64,000 nucleotides of DNA. Source: Streptomyces actuosus (GTDB taxonomy: Bacteria > Actinomycetota > Actinomycetes > Streptomycetales > Streptomycetaceae). Position numbers and translations under genes: made by a program. Below the pieces are notes generated by a model. The model did no database searches, was not told where the DNA came from, and saw only the letters and a program-made list of their open reading frames with translations. Shown here one piece after another: positions 44,704-52,762 of this stretch; positions within the stretch are counted from its first letter, which is position 1, and each line of letters begins with the position of its first letter. The stretch is from positions 1 through 64,000 of the forward strand of contig NZ_JAFFZS010000038.1 in assembly GCF_016921115.1 (NCBI RefSeq). The letters run 5' to 3'.

Positions 44704-45084
44704 TCAGTCGTCGAAGCGGTGACGGGACGCCTCGATGTGACCGAGGTACCGGTGGGTCCAGTCGCACAGTCCGCCGATCGTCACTCGCAGGGCCTGGCCC
44801 GGCTCGGTGAGGGTGTACTCGACCCGCGGCGGCACGACCGGGTGCACCGTCCGCTCGACCAGGCCGTTGCGCTCCAGCATGCGCAGGTTCTGGGTGAGCA
44901 TCTTGTGGCTGATGCCCTCGATCTCGTCCCGCAGCTCACCGAAGCGCAGGGTGCCCTCCCCCAGCGTTTCGATGATCAGGAGGGCCCACTTGTTGGCGAC
45001 GTCCGAGAAGACCTCCCGAGCCAGAGAGTCGGCGCGCCTCACGTCCGCTTCGTCGGGCGAGCCGCTGAGCTGTTTGGTCACCAT
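44704..45084 (-). CDS. HxlR-family transcriptional regulator
   Basis: The 126-residue winged-helix protein shows the HxlR signature: REVFSDVANKWALLIIETLG, then EGTLRFGELRDEIEGISHKM, LTQNLRMLERNGLVERTVHP and VEYTLTEPGQALRVTIGGLC. HxlR regulators sense electrophiles, aldehydes or redox state and control neighbouring detoxification genes. It is divergent from a RidA gene with a 122-bp intergenic region, and that gene is its probable target. Confidence 0.9.
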   Translation of the reverse strand: MVTKQLSGSPDEADVRRADSLAREVFSDVANKWALLIIETLGEGTLRFGELRDEIEGISHKMLTQNLRMLERNGLVERTVHPVVPPRVEYTLTEPGQALRVTIGGLCDWTHRYLGHIEASRHRFDD

Positions 45085-45206
45085 GAGGTTCCCCAGTCAC
45101 TGAAAAGTGCGTTCTTCCATGTCAGCGACCACTCTCCTACGGTTTCGAAGTATCTACAAGAGAGCAAGCGCGTCGCGAAGCGCCCTCATGACAAGGAGGC
45201 AGCAGC

Positions 45207-45614
45207 ATGCCCATCACCCTGATGAACCCCAGCGGACTGCCAAAGATCGACGCCTACCAGCAGGTCTCGATCGCGACCGGCTCGAGGCTGCTCTTCATCG
45301 CAGGCCAGGTCGCCTGGGATGCCGACGGTGTCACGATCGGCGAAGGTGACCTCGCCGCCCAGGTCGAGCAGTGCTACCTCAACATCGGCACCGCCCTGGC
45401 CGAGGTCGGCGCCTCCCTCGACGACGTGGCGAAACTGACCGTCTACGTCGTGGACTGGACACCTGACAAGATGCCCCTGCTCATGGAAGGGATCACCCGG
45501 GCGGTCACGAAACTGGGCGTCACCCCGGCACCCCCTGCCACCCTACTGGGCGTTGCGGCGCTGGACGTACCCGAGCACCTGGTCGAGATCGAAGCCACCG
45601 CAATCATCGACTGA
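45207..45614 (+). CDS. RidA family (enamine/imine deaminase-like) protein
   Basis: The 135-residue protein belongs to the YjgF/RidA family. It has LFIAGQVAWDADGVTIGEGD, QVEQCYLNIGTALAEVGASL, DDVAKLTVYVVDW and the C-terminal LLGVAALDVPEHLVEIEATA. RidA hydrolyses reactive enamine/imine intermediates from PLP enzymes. The canonical catalytic Arg at the start of the IR/SR motif near residue 105 appears replaced (PPATLLGVAAL), so this is probably a Rid-subfamily member rather than a true RidA deaminase. AAGGAGG (45193-45199) precedes the ATG. It is divergent from the HxlR gene. Confidence 0.9.
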   Translation: MPITLMNPSGLPKIDAYQQVSIATGSRLLFIAGQVAWDADGVTIGEGDLAAQVEQCYLNIGTALAEVGASLDDVAKLTVYVVDWTPDKMPLLMEGITRAVTKLGVTPAPPATLLGVAALDVPEHLVEIEATAIID

Positions 45615-46053
45615 ACAGGTTCTCCCGGGAATGTCGCCGCCTCGCGCTCACCCCTCGTCGCGGTGACATCGTGGGTTGTCGCAACGAGGGTGGCCCTGGA
45701 CCACGATTGCGATCCGGGGCCACCTCCGCGCCCGCACAGCAACAGCCCGCCGCCCTGCAGGGCTCAGCGCTTGGCCACGAACACGTGCGCGGCAATCCGC
45801 ACGGGGAGTTCAGCGGCCTCCCGGCCGCTGCCGACCATCACGCCACCGGGCAGCGACGTCACCCTCACGACCTCGCCGGGCCGCTCCCCGGCGTGCCGAA
45901 GGCCCTACATCGGCCGGCCGTCGGTCTGGATCGGCTCCGCGATGCGCCGTCGACCGCGCTCGCGCCGTCCGGCCCGGGCTCAAAAAAAGCCGTCGCCCGC
46001 CTCCAGCGCACCCACGTGGGCGTAGTTCGCCACCGCTTGCTGGAGTTCGGCGA
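45615..46053. other. Gene-poor stretch between ridA-like and oxidoreductase genes
   Basis: About 440 bp. Plus-strand frames are open but Pro/Arg-rich, lack starts with ribosome-binding sites, and match no family I recognise. A run of seven A at about 45982-45988 is unusual for this GC-rich DNA. I see no convincing terminator. Confidence 0.3.
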
Positions 46054-47052
46054 TCACGAGACCACCGTCAGCACGATCTTGCCTTGGAGGTGGCCCTGCG
46101 CGGCTCGCGTGTGTGCGCTGCCCGACTCGGGCAGGGGGTAGGTGCTGTCCACCCCGACCTGGAGCTTGCCCTCGTCGAACAGTCGCCCGATCTCGGCGAG
46201 TTGGGGGCCGTTGGAACGCACCTGAATGTTCGAGACCGTGATGCCCAGACTCGCCGTCTCCTCCGAGTCGTACTGGGCGAAGAACACCGGAAGCATGGTG
46301 CCGCCGCGCTTGAGCACGGCCAGGAAGCGTGAGCTGTCCGGGCCACCGACGGTGTCGATCACCAGGTCGACACCGCTGACCACGTCCGTGGCCCGCGTCC
46401 TGGTGTAGTCGATGAACTCATCGGCGCCGAGCTTGCGCAGGAACTGCTCGTGCCGGCCCGAGGCCACCGCGACGACGTGTGCCCCCTTCCATTTCGCCAG
46501 CTGCACCGCGAAGTGGCCCACCCCACCGGCGGCCCCGTTGACCAGCACGGTCATGCCTGGCGTGATCGGCACCGGCCGGTGCACCTGGCCGGTGAAAGGT
46601 GACGGCACGTCGTGGCCGAGATCAACCAGGTACTGCCATGCCGTCAGCACGGCCATGGGTGCCCCAGCCGCCCGCACGTGGTCGATACCGGCCGGCTTGT
46701 GAGCCAGGTCCGAAGCCGGCGCGGCCACGTACTCGGCGTACGTCCGGCCGTCGAATCCGGGGAACCGCAGCATGCCGAAAACCTCGTCACCGACGGCGAA
46801 CCCCAGCACGTCCGGAGCGACCTCCTGGACCACACCCGACATGTCCGTTCCTGGGATCAGGGGGAACTCCAGCGCCGGCCTCATCTCGGCCGGCATGACC
46901 TTCATCCCCTCACGCAGGTACCAGTCCGGCGGGTTGACACCCGCCGCGTGCACCCGGACGAGCACCTCGCCCGGGCCGACCTCGGGAACCGGCACCTCGT
47001 CATACCGCAAAACCTCCGGCCCGCCCGCTTCGTGGAACTGGATCGCCTTCAT
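46054..47052 (-). CDS. NADP-dependent quinone-oxidoreductase-like MDR protein
   Basis: The 332-residue MDR protein has the zinc-free quinone oxidoreductase layout. It begins MKAIQFHEAGGPEVLRYDEV, has VHAAGVNPPDWYLREGMKVM and PLIPGTDMSGVVQEVAPDVL, the nucleotide-binding VLVNGAAGGVGHFAVQLAKW and IDYTRTRATDVVSGVDLVID. It reduces quinones or enones with NADPH. The enzyme is divergent from a LysR gene that likely controls it. Many annotated NADP-dependent oxidoreductases of this type act in aldehyde or quinone detoxification. Confidence 0.9.
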   Translation of the reverse strand: MKAIQFHEAGGPEVLRYDEVPVPEVGPGEVLVRVHAAGVNPPDWYLREGMKVMPAEMRPALEFPLIPGTDMSGVVQEVAPDVLGFAVGDEVFGMLRFPGFDGRTYAEYVAAPASDLAHKPAGIDHVRAAGAPMAVLTAWQYLVDLGHDVPSPFTGQVHRPVPITPGMTVLVNGAAGGVGHFAVQLAKWKGAHVVAVASGRHEQFLRKLGADEFIDYTRTRATDVVSGVDLVIDTVGGPDSSRFLAVLKRGGTMLPVFFAQYDSEETASLGITVSNIQVRSNGPQLAEIGRLFDEGKLQVGVDSTYPLPESGSAHTRAAQGHLQGKIVLTVVS

Positions 47053-47174
47053 CGCGCCTGTCGCTTTCTCGGGGAAACGTTGCTCCTTCAGTCAATGCCC
47101 AGGACGGCACGGCCGTCCAAGACCGGTTGGGCAACCTGATCATTCCGAAACGGCATGACGCATACCCTGGAAGG

Positions 47175-48050
47175 GTGAACGATCTCGGACAGGACCTGGA
47201 ACTGCGACTGGTGCGCTACTTCACCGTGGTGGCGGCGCACCAGCACTTCGGCCGGGCCGCCGCCGAATTGCACGTGGCCCAGCCGGCGCTGAGCCGCCAG
47301 ATCCAACGGCTCGAAAGACATCTCGGCGCACGGCTGCTGGACCGCGTACCCCAGGGCGCCCGGCTCACCCCGGCCGGCCAGAGGTTCCTCCCCCGGGCCC
47401 AAGCCCTGCTGCACGCCGCCCGCCAGGCCGAGCTGGCCGTGCGTGAACAAGCCGGGACCGAACGCATCGCCATCGGCTACGTCGAAGACCTGGTGATCAC
47501 TGCCGCCGTACAAGAACTGCGCCACCGATACCCGGACGCCGAGATCGCCACCCGGTACCTGAGCTGCCGCGACGTCGGAGCGCTGTCCGACAGGCACGTC
47601 GACGCCCTGATCGCGCGGGCGCCCCTGCCGATCGCCGCCGCCGACGTGTCCACCACCTTGCTCTACGAAGAGCCCCGGATGCTCGCGGTCCCGCGCGGCC
47701 ATCCCTTGGCCGACCGCGCGTCGGTGACCGCGGAAGAACTGGCCGGCGAGGAAGCGGCACCGTGCGCGTTCGCGACCACGGACTGGACCTCCTACCGGAT
47801 CCTCGGGGCCGGCGTGCCGCCGCCCGAGAGCTACGAGGACAAGCTCGAACTCGTCGCGAGCGGCAGGGCGATCGCCGTGCTACCGGTCGGCGATCGCCGT
47901 AGCTCACTGCGTCCCAACCTCGTCACCGTCCCGATCCAGGGCGCTCCCCCCAGCCAGGTCGTCCTGGTCAGTCGCAAGGGCGACCCGAATCCGATGATCA
48001 GGAATCTCCGGCTGGCAGCCCAGGCCGCCCTCACCGCCCCGGCAACCTGA
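47175..48050 (+). CDS. LysR-family transcriptional regulator
   Basis: The 291-residue protein has the LysR winged helix-turn-helix at residues about 8-65 (LELRLVRYFTVVAAHQHFGR, AAAELHVAQPALSRQIQRLE, GARLLDRVPQGARLTPAGQR). A periplasmic-binding-protein-like effector domain runs to the C-terminus. The GTG at 47175 follows GGAAGG. The in-frame ATG at 47127 has no ribosome-binding site. It is divergent from the NADP-dependent oxidoreductase across a 122-bp gap, the classic LysR arrangement; a specific T-N11-A box cannot be assigned with confidence. Confidence 0.9.
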   Translation: MNDLGQDLELRLVRYFTVVAAHQHFGRAAAELHVAQPALSRQIQRLERHLGARLLDRVPQGARLTPAGQRFLPRAQALLHAARQAELAVREQAGTERIAIGYVEDLVITAAVQELRHRYPDAEIATRYLSCRDVGALSDRHVDALIARAPLPIAAADVSTTLLYEEPRMLAVPRGHPLADRASVTAEELAGEEAAPCAFATTDWTSYRILGAGVPPPESYEDKLELVASGRAIAVLPVGDRRSSLRPNLVTVPIQGAPPSQVVLVSRKGDPNPMIRNLRLAAQAALTAPAT

Positions 48051-48242
48051 CCGGAACCAACCGACCCACTCGGCACTGCCCGGCATCGTGGCGCAGCGCC
48101 CTCGCCTCTGTGGCCTTCGTGTGATCGCGATTCTGTGACGGAACGTCGCCTGATCACGCGAGGACCGTCCGTCTGCCAGGCGAATCCCCAGGTGAATGTC
48201 CACGTGCGACGCGATGTTCGATGCCGGACCTCGGCCCACAGG

Positions 48243-49160
48243 CTAGGGCTGCCCCGTGCGGCGGCGCAGAGTCCGGAAGGCGACCAGGGCGAACAGCGCC
48301 GCCACCGTGACCACGAGGGTGCTCTCGGCGAGCTGGTAGGGCCAGTAGTCGCCCGGCTGGAGGGAGTTGAGCACGTAGGAGTCTGTCGGCAGCAGGTCGT
48401 AGAACTGGAGACCGAGCACGCCGCCGCCGTGCATGCCGTGGACTTCGGAGTAGGCCGGGAAGTCGAGCAGCAGAGCGGCGCGCGAGCGCACCAGCACAGC
48501 GGCCACCAGCCAGGTCAGGGCGGGCGCGGCGACGAATGACGGCCACGTGCGGCGCAGGGCGGTGCCGGTCAGCGCGCCGGCCGCGACGCCGAGCAGCAGG
48601 TAGGCCACGGTGACCGGGCCGACGGTGAAGTACACGGTCTGCCGGTCGACGCCGTAGGTGAGCAGGTCGAGGTCGAATGCGTGCACGACGGTGAACCGGT
48701 ACAGCATCACCAGGGGCAGCAGAAGTGCGGTGAAGAGCACCGCCAGGCCTGTCCAGCGAGCGGCGAACCATCGCCGTGCGGAGACCGTCTGCGCGAGGGT
48801 GAGAGCGAACCGACGTGTCCCCCACTCCCCGCCGGTCAGCAGGCCGGTGATCGCCGCGGCGCACAGGGCCGGCAGGAACGCGATGCGCTTCCCGTCGGCG
48901 AGCAGAGTCGCGGTTGTGTTGTGCGCGTCGTGCGGGTAACGCCCGAAGTGGTAGGCATGGTTGCCGACATGGTCACGCAGGGCTGCGGCGTCCGCCCATT
49001 GCTGGTAGTGGTGGACCAGCAGGGCGCCGAAGACCAGGGTGGCCAGGAAGAGGACGAGGGCGAGGGGTATCAGTTGCCGCACGACGATCCGTGCGAGCGG
49101 CCGGTGTTCACCGGTCGAGTGGCACGTCGGCGAGGTCGTGGTGTCGGAGGTAGCGCTCAT
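48243..49160 (-). CDS. ABC transporter permease of a GntR-controlled system
   Basis: The 305-residue membrane protein has six predicted helices (LIPLALVLFLATLVFGALLV, IAFLPALCAAAITGLLTGG, LAVLFTALLLPLVMLYRF, VTVAYLLLGVAAGALTG, AAPALTWLVAAVLV, STLVVTVAALFALVAFRTL). The cytoplasmic EWGTRRFALTLAQTVSARRW motif after helix 2 is typical of ABC-2-like permeases. Its ATG overlaps the ATPase stop (ATGA). With a YtrA-type GntR regulator it resembles ytr/bcr systems responding to wall-active antibiotics. The long extracytoplasmic segments have no catalytic signature. Confidence 0.87.
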   Translation of the reverse strand: MSATSDTTTSPTCHSTGEHRPLARIVVRQLIPLALVLFLATLVFGALLVHHYQQWADAAALRDHVGNHAYHFGRYPHDAHNTTATLLADGKRIAFLPALCAAAITGLLTGGEWGTRRFALTLAQTVSARRWFAARWTGLAVLFTALLLPLVMLYRFTVVHAFDLDLLTYGVDRQTVYFTVGPVTVAYLLLGVAAGALTGTALRRTWPSFVAAPALTWLVAAVLVRSRAALLLDFPAYSEVHGMHGGGVLGLQFYDLLPTDSYVLNSLQPGDYWPYQLAESTLVVTVAALFALVAFRTLRRRTGQP

Positions 49161-50074
49161 GAGGCGGGTTCCTTGGCGTACGGCACGGGGGAGAGGACGA
49201 GGTCGCAGACTCCCGGAGCGGCGAGGCCGGCGAGGACCAGTTCCTCCAGGGACGGGCTGCGGACCTCCCAGCCGTCGGGCAGAGGAGCGGTGGCGCGGAT
49301 CAGGGCACTGGTGCCGCGTCCGGCGGGGCGGGATTCGAGGACCGTGTGGCCGGCGAGCCGTTGGGCACCGCCGGAGAAGGTGACCACGGCGTGCTGGGCG
49401 AGGAGTTCCTCGATGTCGCCGCACAGGCGCGGGCGACCCTGGTCGAGCACCAGCAGGTGATCGCAGACGTCGGACAGCTCGGAGATGATGTGCGAGGACA
49501 TGATCACGGTGCTGCCGGTGTCGGCGACATGGGCCATGAGCAGGCCCATCACCTCCTGACGGGAACGCACGTCCAGATCCGCCATCGGCTCGTCCAGAAG
49601 CAACAGGTCGGCGCGCTTGCCGAGGGCGAGGGCCAAGGCGACCCGGGTGCGCTGACCGCCGGACAGGTCCCCTATCCGCTCGCGCCGGTGGAATCTCGGC
49701 AGGTCGGCTGCTCGCTCGGCCAGTGCCGCATCCCAGTTGCCCTGGTTGGCCCGGGCGCCGTAGCGGAGCGTCTCCGCCACCGTGAGCCGGGGGAAGAGCG
49801 GGCGGTCCTGGGCGAGGTAGGCGACCCGCGGATGACCTGTCCTGACCGGTTCCCCGAACACCTCGACCGCCCCGGCGGTGGGCCGCTCCATACCGGCCGC
49901 CATCTCCAGCAGCGTGGACTTCCCGGCGCCGTTGGCCCCGACCAGGGCGCAGACCACGCCTGAGGGGATGCTGAAGGTGCAGTCGTCGAGGACGGCCCGG
50001 CCCCTGCGCCGGTATCTCTTGGTGACGCTCCGGGCGGCTAGGGCCACATCAGAGCTGCTGGTGCTGGGTGGCAT
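49157..50074 (-). CDS. ABC transporter ATP-binding protein of a GntR-controlled system
   Basis: The 305-residue ATPase has Walker A VGANGAGKSTLLEM, a Q-loop in VAYLAQDRPLFPRLTVAE, signature DLSGGQRTRVALALALG, Walker B LLLLDEPMADLD and the switch His in MSSHIISELSDVC. The C-terminal 80 residues (beyond the ATPase fold) are typical of drug-export ATPases of the DrrA/CcmA type. Its start lies inside the end of the GntR gene (26-bp overlap), and its stop overlaps the permease start, so all three are one operon. Confidence 0.92.
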   Translation of the reverse strand: MPPSTSSSDVALAARSVTKRYRRRGRAVLDDCTFSIPSGVVCALVGANGAGKSTLLEMAAGMERPTAGAVEVFGEPVRTGHPRVAYLAQDRPLFPRLTVAETLRYGARANQGNWDAALAERAADLPRFHRRERIGDLSGGQRTRVALALALGKRADLLLLDEPMADLDVRSRQEVMGLLMAHVADTGSTVIMSSHIISELSDVCDHLLVLDQGRPRLCGDIEELLAQHAVVTFSGGAQRLAGHTVLESRPAGRGTSALIRATAPLPDGWEVRSPSLEELVLAGLAAPGVCDLVLSPVPYAKEPAS

Positions 50075-50480
50075 CGGTTTCCTTCGGTGAGTAGAGATCT
50101 GCGAGTACGGCGGTGAACAGCGCCGCCAAGTCCTCGCGTTCGAGTCCGGCGGAGCGGGCGCGTGCGGCCACCTCCGCGAGTTCGGCTCGCCAGGGCGAGT
50201 CCGCGGAGGAGCTGCCGAGCGTGCCCACCACGAATGTCCCGTGCCTGCGTCGGGTCTCGACCAGGCCCTGGTGCTCGAGCTCGCGGTACGCCTTGAGCAC
50301 GGTGTTGGGATTGAGCGCCGTCGCCTCCACCACCGCTCGCGCGGTGGGCAGGCGGTCGCCCGGCCCCAGCAGACCGAGGCGAAGGGCCTGCTGGACCTGA
50401 TGGACGATCTGGAGGTAACTGGCAACCCCGCTCCGCCGGTCGATCCGGAAGGAGAACACCACTACCGACCCCCATTGCAT
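50049..50480 (-). CDS. GntR-family (YtrA-type) transcriptional regulator
   Basis: The 143-residue protein has a GntR winged helix-turn-helix (GVASYLQIVHQVQQALRLGL, LGPGDRLPTARAVVEATALN, PNTVLKAYRELEHQGLVETR). A short C-terminal helix of about 50 residues places it in the YtrA subfamily, whose members repress adjacent ABC transporter genes. The start could be ATG 50480, which lies at the operator and would imply a nearly leaderless transcript, or the in-frame GTGGTG a few codons later. The upstream in-frame sequence encodes a fragment of a different gene and is excluded. Confidence 0.87.
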   Translation of the reverse strand: MQWGSVVVFSFRIDRRSGVASYLQIVHQVQQALRLGLLGPGDRLPTARAVVEATALNPNTVLKAYRELEHQGLVETRRRHGTFVVGTLGSSSADSPWRAELAEVAARARSAGLEREDLAALFTAVLADLYSPKETDATQHQQL

Positions 50481-50503
50481 CAATGAACTAGTGGAATGAT
50501 GCA
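50476..50503. promoter_or_regulatory. GntR operator-like inverted repeat at the operon start
   Basis: TGCATCA (50476-50482) and TGATGCA (50497-50503) form a perfect 7-bp inverted repeat with a 14-bp AT-richer spacer containing ACTAGT. Flanking bases extend it to 9 of 10. It overlaps the gntR start codon. YtrA-type regulators bind such spaced palindromes at their own promoters, so autorepression is likely. Confidence 0.65.
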
Positions 50504-50699
50504 TTGACGCCGCGGTCACGTCAACTGCCTGCCTTTCTGCCAAAGTGGTGTGAGGCAGGCATGCCGTACGCATCATTGACGCGAAGGCGGCGCTCGCCGC
50601 GCCGGCGGGGCGGCCGAAGGCGACCCGCGGGACAAGGAGATCGCCCGGCTGCAGGCCCAGGTCGCCCGGCTCGCACAGATTTGCGCAGCGACCAGCTTC

Positions 50700-51014
50700 A
50701 CAACGCAGCTCGGGCACTCGGCCGGGCGGGGGGGGCCGCTGCCGGAACGGGGCGAGCGTGGCGCGCACGAGGTCGGCAGCGCCCCGGTCTGGATCGAACT
50801 GCGCGATCACGGCCAGGTGCTGGTGTAGCTGGAAGATGGGCATGTGTTCGCGCCGGCCGCGGTCGAGCCCGGTCAACTCGGCGTACAGGCCGAAGAACCC
50901 GTGCGCCTCGGGCGGCGACGCCGTCGTCCACAGGTGGGCCAGGTCGACCTCGGCCCTCGTGTACGACACAGCCGGGTCGATCAGCGCGGGCCGCCCGTCG
51001 AGGCGGCAGGGCAC
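50700..51014 (-). pseudogene. Fructosamine kinase-family protein, C-terminal remnant
   Basis: The minus strand reads LPCRLDGRPALIDPAVSYTR, AEVDLAHLWTTASPPEAHGF and FGLYAELTGLDRGRREHMPI, and FQLHQHLAVIAQFD, ending near FRQR. This is the C-terminal lobe of fructosamine/ketosamine kinases (the IDPA-Y-EVDLA segment carries the Mg-binding Asp). The N-terminal ATP-binding lobe and the catalytic HGD segment are absent. The remaining 50490-50700 is unassigned; a plus-strand coiled-coil-like KEIARLQAQVARLAQ is seen there without a gene around it. Confidence 0.65.
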
Positions 51015-51129
51015 CGTGACCGTGCGGGGCCCGGCTTCGGCCGCCGCCCGAGCGCCCGTATCGCTTCCGGGACCTCAGACGGAGATCGGGGGCGGCTGGG
51101 TCCCTGGGGAGCAGCGGACCTCTGAGTCC

Positions 51130-52338
51130 CTACGCCGGCAGACCGAGTCGGTCGTCCAGCCAGTCGAAGACGCGCTGTTCGAACAGAGCGCGGCCCATCG
51201 GTTCGCAGTGCAGGTGGGCTCCTTCGGCCTCGGTGAATCGGACCAGGTGTTTCGGACCGGGCAGGGCGTCGTACAACTGCTGCGAGGCGCCCGGCCAGAA
51301 CTGTTCGCCCTCCGGGTCGGTGATCAGCAGCGGGCTGGTGATCCGGTCGGTGACGGGCGTGAGGTCGTACCGGGACATCTCGGTGAGCAGGTCGAAGGGG
51401 GAGTCGATGCCGTACGGCTTGGTACGCCAGCGCCAGGTCGCGGCGATCGCCGGATTCTGGGCGAGAGCTTCCCGGATCACGTGGTCGAAGGTCTCCCGAT
51501 CGCCCGACTCCCACAAGCTGTGCAGGTCGGCGCCTATGTTGTGCCACCAGCTGTCCGCCACGCGCATCACACCGGGGTCGGCGACCGCGGCGGCGATCCG
51601 GTGCTCGAAGGCGAGCGCGCGCGGGACCCAGTAGCCGGCCTGGCTGATGCCGGCCAGGACGATCCGCTCGGGGTCGACCTCGGGGCGGGAGAGGAGGAAG
51701 TCCACCACCGGTGTGATGACGTTCTCCCAGTCGGGCCGGAAGGTCGTTCCCCTCTCGAAGAGCATGGATTGCTGGCCGGGCCCGTCGAAGAGCAGTACGC
51801 GGTAGCCGCGAGCGACGGCGGGTGCGCCGAGCAGTGTCCAGGCCGTGCTGATCGGGCCGTCGCTGCCGTTGTTGGCGATCAGCACCGGCTGTGGGCCGGA
51901 CGCGGTGGGTGGGCCGACCAGGTATCCGGGCAGGTTCGTGTCCTCGTACGGCACGCGAACCGCTTCGGCGGGCGGGGTCCAGGCCCGCATGAAGTGGTCG
52001 AAGCATGCTCGGTGTTCGGGGAACACCTCGTCCAGCCGTTTGGCGGGGTCGGCGACCGCGTCGACGCCCACCAGGGCGGCACCGAGATATCCGGCGGCGC
52101 GCAGCCAGGCGTCCCGAGCGCTGGCCGTGTGTCCCCGTGCCGCGCTGCGGTCGGCCTGTTCGCGGACGTTGCGTGCCAGGTCCACCCAGGCGCTGAACCA
52201 TGCCTCCCCGTCGCCGTCCGACACGGTGGAGGCGGTCGCCAGAACCTCGCCGACGTCGGCGCCCTGCCGCCAGGCCGAGCCCAGGGCCAGACGGATCTCG
52301 TAGTCGAACTGCTGGTTGTCGTTGAAGTGGTAGGCCAT
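51130..52338 (-). CDS. Alpha/beta hydrolase (DUF1100/dipeptidyl aminopeptidase-like)
   Basis: The 402-residue protein has an N-terminal helical cap (residues 1 to about 125, with FDYEIRLALGSAWRQGADVG and RDAWLRAAGYLGAALVG). The hydrolase core follows: VRVPYEDTNLPGYLVGP, VLLFDGPGQQSMLFERGTTF, nucleophile Ser232 in VLAGISQAGYWVPRALA, the Asp-bearing LITDPEGEQFWPGA, and His in EGAHLHCEPMGRALFEQRVF. This is the layout of 2,6-dihydropseudooxynicotine hydrolase-type and FrsA-like enzymes, acting on C-C or ester bonds. A broken paralogue lies at 10141-11013. The ATG at 52338 has GGGAGCC upstream. Confidence 0.87.
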   Translation of the reverse strand: MAYHFNDNQQFDYEIRLALGSAWRQGADVGEVLATASTVSDGDGEAWFSAWVDLARNVREQADRSAARGHTASARDAWLRAAGYLGAALVGVDAVADPAKRLDEVFPEHRACFDHFMRAWTPPAEAVRVPYEDTNLPGYLVGPPTASGPQPVLIANNGSDGPISTAWTLLGAPAVARGYRVLLFDGPGQQSMLFERGTTFRPDWENVITPVVDFLLSRPEVDPERIVLAGISQAGYWVPRALAFEHRIAAAVADPGVMRVADSWWHNIGADLHSLWESGDRETFDHVIREALAQNPAIAATWRWRTKPYGIDSPFDLLTEMSRYDLTPVTDRITSPLLITDPEGEQFWPGASQQLYDALPGPKHLVRFTEAEGAHLHCEPMGRALFEQRVFDWLDDRLGLPA

Positions 52339-52421
52339 AGCGGCTCCCGGGTTCGTCCTGACGCACCCCCTCTCGCAGGTCCGGACCCTGCTTCTCACCC
52401 TAGGAGCCTTTCGGGCAAGGT

Positions 52422-52451
52422 GCACCACGGGCCGCGTGCGGCCCGTGGTGC
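52422..52451. terminator. Perfect hairpin between the hydrolase and NlpC/P60 genes
   Basis: GCACCACGGGCC (52422-52433) pairs exactly with GGCCCGTGGTGC (52440-52451) around a 6-nt loop. It lies about 310 bp beyond the NlpC/P60 stop and upstream of the hydrolase start, so it probably insulates the hydrolase from read-through. Otherwise the 424 bp between these genes (52339-52762) holds no supported gene. Confidence 0.6.
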
Positions 52452-52762
52452 GTGAGGGTGTGGCCCGGTGTGGTCCTCGAACCCGGCTCGGACGCCCTCG
52501 GGGGTTGCGGTGGTCCGGCACCGCCGGCCCGGGTTCCATGGCACTGGCGGCGCCGGCCGGTCCGTCCCGTGCGGCGCGTGCTGCCGGAGCGGTCCCGCGG
52601 GGGTGCCGGGGACGCGGGTCCGAGCGGAGCGAGAGCCCCTTGCGGGCTTCGCGGACGCGGGGGGGCCGGCGCGGGTCCGGCGGCGCGCTCGGCCTCTCGC
52701 ATCCGCCGGCCCGGAACGGGCTCGGCGGCCGGTCGGACGACGCCGTACCGTTGCGGGCCGGC

